This document shows positions 1 through 5,351 of a DNA stretch of 5,351 bases, one piece after another. Below the pieces are notes generated by a model, which did no database searches, was not told where the DNA came from, and saw only the letters and a program-made list of their open reading frames with translations. The position numbers and the translations under genes were made by a program. The DNA is taken from assembly GCA_017995275.1 (NCBI GenBank), contig JAGOJE010000079.1, forward strand, positions 1 through 5,351, read 5' to 3'. This stretch comes from Rickettsiaceae bacterium. Its GTDB lineage: Bacteria; Pseudomonadota; Alphaproteobacteria; Rickettsiales; Rickettsiaceae. The first letter of the stretch is position 1. Each line of letters opens with the position of its first letter.

Positions 1-2336
1 CTTTATATCAAGCTATCCGCAATAATAATATAGAAGAAGTAAAATCTTTATATGATAGTCACCCAGATTGGATACCTCAATATCAAGAAGGATCAAATGA
101 AAGTCCAATGCCAGTGGGTTTTAGAGAAGTCTTACAGAATAACATGTCAGGGATGGTGGATTATATAATTGAGAAAATGGGCAAAAATTTAATAACAGCA
201 GTAACCCCTCTAGGAGAAACAGTGCTACACCTACTGACAGAGTCACGCACCATTAACCCAGAAACATTTATGTATTCCATTCTAAACAAAGTAGAAAATT
301 TAGGCGGAAATGTAAAAGAATATACTAATAAAACTGATCATCATAACCATACAGCCCTATGGTATGCTCGAAATAAAGGCCAAGTAACAGTTCTGCGTCA
401 TCATGGGGCAGATCCACTTATCGGAGAATCTCCAGTACTCAACAATAAATCACCTAAACATGTTATAAATGCTGTGTTTGAAGGCCTTACAAAAGACGAG
501 CAAACGACCCTTGCAGATAAAGATAGACCAATATTACAGACTCAAAGCCACGATGCCCTTGAAGCTTTGATCGAGCACGGAGCAACAATAAACAACGCAG
601 AAGAATTTATTCAAATAGCAAAATTAAACAAAAGAGGAGATGCAGAAGGAAAAAGAATGGCATTTCTTTTACCCAAAGTAAAAGATCTTTTTAGAAACAA
701 GCCTGACGATATAAAAAAAGTATTAGAGTATACTTTACTATATCATAGCAGTAATATAAACGTGGCGTCTCCATTAATAAAATTTTTACAAGAAAACAAT
801 GCAGAAAACAATATTAATGTAGACGTTGCCGATGAAAACGAAAATACGCCGTTACACCTTACCACCACCCCTAAGATAATGGAAATTCTTATAAAAAATG
901 GCGCTAATCTTAATAAGAAAAACAAGGAGGGAACAACTCCAGCAGAAAAGATATTTTTATTAGAACCAGTAGCAACAAAAATGCATTTAATAAGGCACTT
1001 ATTAGAAACGAAGGCTATATACAAAATCAACATTGATGCAATGCAAAACGAAAATGCAAAAAAATTGGCAAAATCTATTATAACAAAATCAAAGCTCCTT
1101 GAAAAAGAAGAGTTTAAAAAACATACAGTAAATCAAAGTACTATTGATGGATACGGCAAAAATGATGTGCTCCAACAAGCCCTGTACAAATCAATTGATA
1201 TAGATATAACTGAAGTTCGAAACTTTATAAAACGATACAAAGAGACCCCAACGCGAGAATCTAAAATATCCCTAATAACTTCTCCACAAAATCGCGAAGT
1301 AATAACACAATATACACGAATTGCGGATCCATTCATAAAAATAGAATGCGAAAAACTTGAAGTAAATAAAAGAGAACTAGAGCAAGATATACAAGATAAT
1401 GTGGTAGACATCAGTGAGTTTCCATTGGTAGCTACACTAAATCAAAAAATACCAGAAGAGGTAGGAAAGGATTTATTGTCATACCTACCACCTTACGCAA
1501 TCGGAAAGGAAGCTCCAAAATATAAGGAAAGGACAGGAAAAAGCGTCCTACATTTACCAAGTACTCTAGAATATATACAAAGATCATTAGGAGAAGACCC
1601 ATCATTAGCAAATGCAAGAGACAATGATGGAAACACCCCTCTACATTTAGCCGAGAAAGAAGTGGCAAGAGAAGAAAAAGCAGAAATCCTAATAAGAGCT
1701 GGAGCCGATGTATTTGCAAAAAATAATAAAGGACTCCGACCAAAACTCCCTGAAGGATGGCAAAATTTTATAGAATTTGACCATAATACAGGCAAAGACA
1801 GACATGGAAGAACTCGATTATTTTATGCAACTACACCGGAAGAAGCAAGAAATTTTATTAATAATAGAATGAGCCCAAAAGACACAGACAATTACGGCAA
1901 ACTTCCAATAAATTATGCAGAATCCCGCGAATTAAAAGAGTTTTTAACTATGCGCGGAGGAAATTCGCCTCATCAAAATCTCCCTATGGAAGTAGTTCAA
2001 AACCAACCCGCAGCCCCAGGAGCAGTGTTCGAATCAAAAGAAGGATATCCAGAAAATGGGCCAATCCCTATGGAAGTAGACTCAAAAGAAGGGAAAATAG
2101 ATGATATAGACAAAAAAAGAAAGGCGATATCACCTGTATCAGATGTAACAGAGCATACTCCCTACACTACAGAACTAACAGAAGAGGTGAAAAATTCAGC
2201 AAAAAAAATAAAAATATTACCTCTTGAAAACAAAGTTACAGAAGGTCTTCCACCACCAAAGCCATACAATCCTCTAAACAAATCTCGAAGATACGAGGCA
2301 ACTGTTTTCCCGGGCCCATGCCGGGGCCCGCGGTGA
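1..2336 (+). CDS. Large ankyrin-repeat protein, 5'-partial, possible secreted host-interaction effector
   Basis: Ankyrin repeats are protein-protein interaction modules. In intracellular bacteria, large ankyrin proteins are often exported into the host; that role is inferred here. The first in-frame ATG is at 108, but the frame is open back to the first full codon at position 3 and encodes ankyrin-like sequence (LYQAIRNNNIEEVKSLY). The gene therefore starts outside the window and 108 is not the true start. Numbering from Met108, the clearest repeats are at about 72-103 (HTALWYA...HHGADP), 237-280 (NTPLHL...LIKNGANLNKKNKEGTTP), 498-545 (DNDGNTPLHLAE...LIRAGADVFAKNNKG) and 563-617. Weaker ones are near 4-45 and 147-163. 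Residues about 306-475 show no clear repeat. Residues 620-742 are a proline- and lysine-rich tail, probably disordered, with KKRK and KKIK clusters. I see no transmembrane segment, and a signal peptide cannot be judged without the N-terminus. It ends in TGA, directly against murD. The ankyrin assignment is firm; target and function are unknown. Confidence 0.9.
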   Translation, partial: LYQAIRNNNIEEVKSLYDSHPDWIPQYQEGSNESPMPVGFREVLQNNMSGMVDYIIEKMGKNLITAVTPLGETVLHLLTESRTINPETFMYSILNKVENLGGNVKEYTNKTDHHNHTALWYARNKGQVTVLRHHGADPLIGESPVLNNKSPKHVINAVFEGLTKDEQTTLADKDRPILQTQSHDALEALIEHGATINNAEEFIQIAKLNKRGDAEGKRMAFLLPKVKDLFRNKPDDIKKVLEYTLLYHSSNINVASPLIKFLQENNAENNINVDVADENENTPLHLTTTPKIMEILIKNGANLNKKNKEGTTPAEKIFLLEPVATKMHLIRHLLETKAIYKINIDAMQNENAKKLAKSIITKSKLLEKEEFKKHTVNQSTIDGYGKNDVLQQALYKSIDIDITEVRNFIKRYKETPTRESKISLITSPQNREVITQYTRIADPFIKIECEKLEVNKRELEQDIQDNVVDISEFPLVATLNQKIPEEVGKDLLSYLPPYAIGKEAPKYKERTGKSVLHLPSTLEYIQRSLGEDPSLANARDNDGNTPLHLAEKEVAREEKAEILIRAGADVFAKNNKGLRPKLPEGWQNFIEFDHNTGKDRHGRTRLFYATTPEEARNFINNRMSPKDTDNYGKLPINYAESRELKEFLTMRGGNSPHQNLPMEVVQNQPAAPGAVFESKEGYPENGPIPMEVDSKEGKIDDIDKKRKAISPVSDVTEHTPYTTELTEEVKNSAKKIKILPLENKVTEGLPPPKPYNPLNKSRRYEATVFPGPCRGPR
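1981..2092 (+). repeat. Short direct repeats in the ankyrin protein tail (PMEV and SKEG motifs)
   Basis: The 15-mer TCCCTATGGAAGTAG occurs at 1981-1995 and again, exactly, at 2065-2079. The 11-mer TCAAAAGAAGG occurs at 2034-2044 and 2082-2092. The offsets, 84 and 48 nt, are both multiples of three, so the reading frame is kept. At protein level this gives PMEV...SKEG twice: a long unit starting at residue 626 and a shortened one starting at residue 654 (numbered from Met108). An old in-frame duplication followed by deletion is the simplest reading. The identity between copies is seen directly; the mechanism is inferred. Confidence 0.6.
2309..2333. terminator. GC-rich hairpin at the convergent ankyrin/murD junction, candidate terminator or palindromic repeat
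   Basis: In this 25-bp block 23 bases are G or C, although the surrounding sequence is AT-rich. CGGGCCC (2311-2317) is the exact reverse complement of GGGCCCG (2324-2330), with a 6-nt loop. CC at 2309-2310 can also pair with GG at 2332-2333 if C2331 bulges, giving about 9 G-C pairs. The hairpin covers the last ankyrin codons and lies just past the murD stop codon, so it could end transcription from either side. On the + strand a moderately T-rich stretch follows (TGATTATTTGCATTT). On the - strand no T-run follows, so it is not a textbook intrinsic terminator in the murD direction. A copy of a dispersed GC-rich palindromic repeat is the main alternative. Confidence 0.45.
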
Positions 2337-3611
2337 TTATTTGCATTTAGATAAGACCACCATCACAAACTCATCGCCCCTGTGTTCAAAGTTTTTGAAT
2401 TGATCAAAAGATGCACACGCAGGGGCTAAAAGCACATTACCTCCCGCATCCTTTGTCGCATCAAGAAAAGCAGCCTTCGTAGCCAGCTCCATAGTTTCAC
2501 AAATCTCGAATGGAATGGAGTTTCGTGATAAGGTTTTCGCGAATTCTTCCCTAGCCTGCCCAAATAAATACGCCTTTTTTATTTTCCCAAACAAAGGAAC
2601 TAAAGGTTCTATCCCCCCTTCTTTTGGCATACCACCTGCAAGCCAGTATATATTATCCAAAGCAGCAATCGATTTACTAGCTGATTCTGCATTTGTAGCC
2701 TTACTATCATTATAAAAATGAACATTATCTACAGTTCTTACGAATTGCATCCTATGTTTTAAGCCCACAAAACTCCCAACCCTATCTGATATCTGATCAT
2801 GGTTATATCCTAAAATTTTTGCTACATTATAGCTTGCAACTAAATTCTCTCTATTATGATCTCCAAGCAGATATTTATTATCAGGAAGCTTACCTATATC
2901 ATCATGAATAGAAAATGGAACTATATTAAATGCTGATGAAGACTTTATCGAATCATAGATCTTACTATTAACATCATTATCCACCCCAATGACTAAATGA
3001 TCCCCTCCACTCATATTTCGCAATATGCTTCTCTTAGATTCAATGTAATTTTCAAAAGAACCATGTCTATCTATGTGATCCGGAGTTATATTAAGAAGAA
3101 CAGCTATATTTGGCTTGAAACTTTTCATCAAATCTAATTGATAAGAAGAAAGCTCCAAAACATAACCATCTTTTTTCGGAATACAAAGGCTTGGAAAGCC
3201 TATATTCCCACCAACGGAATATGAATCTCCAAGAATGTGACCTATTAGAGATGTGGTAGTACTTTTCCCATTAGTGCCAGTAACAGCTATATATTTTGCC
3301 ATGGGCTGCGTTATATAAAGCATTTCAACATCTGAAATGAGAGGAATGTTGCTACTTCTAGCTATTTCAACGATTTGATGAGGCTTTGGAAAATGCAAAG
3401 GAACACCTGGACTCAATATTATACAATCAAGACTCTTCCAACTATCATCCTTTATTGGCACCAGTTGCGCGCGACCAAATTTCGCCGCAAAAACATCGCG
3501 ATTATTAGCATCATCATCAAAACATATTACTTCATTATCGATGTGCAAAAATTCGTAAGAAGCGTTGCCAGTTCTTGCAAGACCAAATATTCCTATTTTT
3601 TTTTCCTTCAT
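2337..3611 (-). CDS. murD: UDP-N-acetylmuramoyl-L-alanine--D-glutamate ligase (MurD), complete
   Basis: MurD is a cytoplasmic ATP-dependent ligase that adds D-glutamate to UDP-MurNAc-L-alanine in peptidoglycan precursor synthesis. The 424 residues are close to the usual length (438 in E. coli) and all three Mur ligase domains are present. The N-terminal Rossmann-like domain opens with IGIFGLARTG and includes SPGVPL (67-72). The central ATPase has the P-loop GTNGKSTT (112-119, Lys116), ELSSYQLD (153-160), NITPDHIDRHG (174-184) and Lys193, the likely counterpart of the carbamylated lysine. The C-terminal domain has GLKHRMQ (283-289), NDSKATN (301-307) and the hallmark APACASFDQFKNFEHRGDEF (396-415). 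The ATG at 3609-3611 is supported by an upstream Shine-Dalgarno and by the conserved N-terminus. It overlaps the mfd stop by 4 nt, so translational coupling is likely. The murD gene usually sits in the dcw cell-wall cluster beside ftsW and murG; here its upstream neighbour is mfd and its downstream neighbour a convergent ankyrin gene. No motif looks damaged, so the enzyme is probably active. Confidence 0.97.
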   Translation of the reverse strand: MKEKKIGIFGLARTGNASYEFLHIDNEVICFDDDANNRDVFAAKFGRAQLVPIKDDSWKSLDCIILSPGVPLHFPKPHQIVEIARSSNIPLISDVEMLYITQPMAKYIAVTGTNGKSTTTSLIGHILGDSYSVGGNIGFPSLCIPKKDGYVLELSSYQLDLMKSFKPNIAVLLNITPDHIDRHGSFENYIESKRSILRNMSGGDHLVIGVDNDVNSKIYDSIKSSSAFNIVPFSIHDDIGKLPDNKYLLGDHNRENLVASYNVAKILGYNHDQISDRVGSFVGLKHRMQFVRTVDNVHFYNDSKATNAESASKSIAALDNIYWLAGGMPKEGGIEPLVPLFGKIKKAYLFGQAREEFAKTLSRNSIPFEICETMELATKAAFLDATKDAGGNVLLAPACASFDQFKNFEHRGDEFVMVVLSKCK

Positions 3612-5351
3612 TGTTCCACTCCAAAATCCCTAAAAAGAGATAGTACCTCAGATATAATATTGTGGTCTACAAGATTTTTTAACACAACAAATTTATTATC
3701 TGGCCTTATTTTGCTATTTCTAGGATTTGCTAAAACAAATGGCATCACAACATCCCTTGGATCGTAGCCATCCATGAATTTAATTACAAATCCATTAGGA
3801 CCAGAATCCAAATTTTGTATATTTAGTTTTTTACATAATTGTTTTATTTCCACCACAGAAATTAGGTTTTCTACCTCACTAGGTGGAGGTCCAAATCTAT
3901 CTATCAGCTCATCTCTGAAATTTTCCAACTCATCTTTTGATCTCATAGCACTTACACGTCTATATAACCCCATCCGTAAAGAACCATCACCTATATAACT
4001 CTCCGGAATTGATATAGGAAGGCCAATATTGATAGAAGGATTCAAATCTTGCTTTTCATCCCCCTGACCTCTTAGCTTATTTACAGCCTCCTCTAACATA
4101 TCTTGATATAACTCTATACCAACTTCTTTTATATGACCAGACTGCTCATCTCCAACTAAATTACCAAATCCTCTTATATCCATATCGTGACTTGCAACCA
4201 TAAAACCAGCACCAAGGGAATCCACATTCTGCATTATATCTAGTCTTTTTACTGAATGTTTCGTGACATTTTTCGTATTTGATATTGTAAGATATGCATA
4301 ACCGCGAGACTTACTACGCCCTACTCTTCCCCTCAGTTGATAAAGCTGAGAAAGACCAAAATTCTCAGCCTTATATATAATAATAGTACCTGCTGCAGGA
4401 ATATCTATACCCGATTCTACTATAGTTGTGCATAATAGAACATCGAATTTTCCATCATAAAAATCTCCCATCACCTCATCTAAAACAGAAGGAGACATCT
4501 GCCCATGGGCTACTTTAAAAGTAAGCTCTGGAATCAATTTGCTAATTCCACTTGCCACCTCTTCCAAATCCTTAATTTTAGGACATACAAAAAAGCTTCT
4601 GCCACCACGAAAATGCTCACGCAGCAAGGCATCCCTAACAACCGCTGGATCATAAGATATAACAGATGTGCGAACAGCTAAGCGATCAACAGGTGGAGTA
4701 GAAATAAAGCTCAAATCCCTTATGCCAAGAAGCGACATCTGCAGGGTTCTTGGAATCGGAGTGGCAGATAGTGTTAATATATGAACCCCAGCTTTAAGCT
4801 CCTTCAAACGCTCTTTCTGCGAGACGCCAAACCTCTGCTCTTCATCTACTATCACCATACCTAGATTATGGAATTTTATTTCACTACCAAGAAGAGCGTG
4901 AGTTCCTATAACTATATCTATTTCACCAGATTCCAGTCCCTTTTTCACTCTAGTGACCTCGGCGCTACTAACTAACCTTGAAAGCTGAGCAACCCTGAAT
5001 CCACTATTCATAAAACGCTCAATAAAACTAGAGTAATGCTGCCTGCATAATATTGTAGTTGGGCAGATAATGGCTACTTGTTTTCCATCACCAGCAACCA
5101 AAAATGCAGCACGAATCGCAACTTCTGTTTTTCCAAAACCAACATCCCCACAAATAAGCCTATCCATAGGATGACCTGATAGCAAATCCTCCTTAACATC
5201 CTCTATGGCTCTTAGCTGATCATCAGTTTCTGTATAAGGAAATTTCATAGCAAATTTATCGTAAGATTCACCTATAATCACAGGGTCTATATTCTTCACT
5301 TTCCTACCTGCTGCAACTACCATCAATTTTGTTGCTAACTCTCCTATACGC
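3608..5351 (-). CDS. mfd: Transcription-repair coupling factor Mfd, C-terminal half (5'-partial)
   Basis: Mfd is a DNA translocase that removes RNA polymerase stalled at lesions and recruits UvrA for nucleotide excision repair. The frame is open to the right edge. The first possible start, a TTG at 5324-5326, is an internal Leu codon preceded by RIGELATK, which matches the end of the Mfd linker helix. Numbering from that codon, the motifs are FPYTETDDQ (29-37), Walker A GDVGFGKTE (60-68), motif II DEEQRFGV (161-168), LSATPIPRTL (186-195), VESGIDIP (303-310) and QLRGRVGRS (330-338). The TRG translocation motif follows: Arg361, Arg385 and Gln395 in HDMDIRGFGNLVGDEQSG, with the spacing of E. coli R929, R953 and Q963. 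Residues from about 429 to 572 are the TRCF C-terminal domain (D7), which separates Mfd from RecG. About 570 N-terminal residues, holding the UvrA-contacting and RNA polymerase-binding domains, lie outside the window. The gene is intact as far as seen and continues into murD through a 4-nt overlap. Confidence 0.97.
   Translation of the reverse strand, partial: RIGELATKLMVVAAGRKVKNIDPVIIGESYDKFAMKFPYTETDDQLRAIEDVKEDLLSGHPMDRLICGDVGFGKTEVAIRAAFLVAGDGKQVAIICPTTILCRQHYSSFIERFMNSGFRVAQLSRLVSSAEVTRVKKGLESGEIDIVIGTHALLGSEIKFHNLGMVIVDEEQRFGVSQKERLKELKAGVHILTLSATPIPRTLQMSLLGIRDLSFISTPPVDRLAVRTSVISYDPAVVRDALLREHFRGGRSFFVCPKIKDLEEVASGISKLIPELTFKVAHGQMSPSVLDEVMGDFYDGKFDVLLCTTIVESGIDIPAAGTIIIYKAENFGLSQLYQLRGRVGRSKSRGYAYLTISNTKNVTKHSVKRLDIMQNVDSLGAGFMVASHDMDIRGFGNLVGDEQSGHIKEVGIELYQDMLEEAVNKLRGQGDEKQDLNPSINIGLPISIPESYIGDGSLRMGLYRRVSAMRSKDELENFRDELIDRFGPPPSEVENLISVVEIKQLCKKLNIQNLDSGPNGFVIKFMDGYDPRDVVMPFVLANPRNSKIRPDNKFVVLKNLVDHNIISEVLSLFRDFGVEQ
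3619..3622 (-). promoter_or_regulatory. Shine-Dalgarno of murD, within the 3' end of mfd
   Basis: Read on the - strand, the junction is TTGGAGTGGAACAATGA. GGAG lies 7 nt before the murD ATG, and ATGA contains both the murD start and the mfd TGA stop. This decides the murD start and points to translation of murD by ribosomes ending on mfd or re-initiating there. No separate murD promoter could be recognised, although one inside mfd cannot be excluded. Confidence 0.7.

Noticed and set aside
97..168. ATG at 97 preceded by AGAAGGA, a possible short gene
   Set aside because: The frame reaches a stop after about 23 codons and runs out of frame with the ankyrin coding sequence, so it is best read as chance.
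743..1795. Four antisense ORFs of 92-103 codons on the - strand (743-1033, 1133-1411, 1432-1743, 1493-1795)
   Set aside because: They lie fully inside the ankyrin gene, overlap one another, show no recognisable domain, and consist of Phe/Leu/Ser-rich shadow sequence typical of the complement of Lys/Asn/Glu-rich coding.
2515..2715. 66-codon + strand ORF antisense to murD
   Set aside because: It lies opposite the conserved C-terminal domain of MurD, and its composition is that of a coding shadow with no motif.
3375..3767. 130-codon + strand ORF across the mfd/murD junction
   Set aside because: It is antisense to two genes with strong family motifs, and has no recognisable domain or hydrophobic pattern of its own.
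3774..3998. 74-codon + strand ORF antisense to mfd
   Set aside because: It is opposite the Mfd C-terminal domain, with no motif or Shine-Dalgarno noted.
4823..4846. DEEQ instead of DEEH in Mfd motif II as a possible unusual active site
   Set aside because: To my knowledge this is a common variant among alphaproteobacterial Mfd proteins; all other helicase and TRG motifs are intact.
5324..5326. TTG as a start codon for a short Mfd-like translocase
   Set aside because: The frame stays open upstream to the window edge and continues the Mfd linker-helix sequence, so this codon is an internal leucine.
3608..5351. RecG as an alternative identity for the translocase
   Set aside because: The sequence after the TRG motif matches the Mfd-specific TRCF C-terminal domain, which RecG lacks.

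Overview
This AT-rich window is almost entirely coding. It holds the 3' part of a large ankyrin-repeat gene on the + strand, then a convergent two-gene unit on the - strand: the 3' half of mfd followed by a complete murD. The Mfd and MurD sequences look alphaproteobacterial. Low GC, a large eukaryote-type ankyrin protein, and a murD placed next to a DNA-repair gene instead of ftsW/murG together suggest a host-associated, genome-reduced alphaproteobacterium. A member of the Rickettsiales or a similar intracellular lineage fits best, but this is inference and I cannot name a genus.

Layout. Positions 1-2336 (+) are an ankyrin-repeat protein whose reading frame is already open at the left edge, so its true start lies outside the window. 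Its C-terminal ~120 residues are a low-complexity, probably disordered tail with short repeated motifs and lysine-rich clusters. Its last nine codons lie in a 25-bp, very GC-rich block that can fold into a strong hairpin (2309-2333). The ankyrin stop codon ends at 2336 and the murD stop codon begins at 2337, so the convergent genes abut with no gap. Positions 2337-3611 (-) are full-length murD, for UDP-MurNAc-L-Ala:D-Glu ligase. It overlaps the mfd stop codon by 4 nt (ATGA) and has a good Shine-Dalgarno inside the mfd end. Positions 3608-5351 (-) are the C-terminal half of Mfd, cut by the right edge.

How they work together: mfd and murD look co-transcribed and translationally coupled, although they serve transcription-coupled repair and peptidoglycan synthesis. 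The ankyrin gene is a separate accessory gene and plausibly a host-interaction effector. No RNA gene, IS element, CRISPR array or non-coding stretch over 300 bases is present. I see no evidence for a new multi-gene system. The parts most worth a second look are the ankyrin tail and the GC-rich hairpin at the convergent junction.
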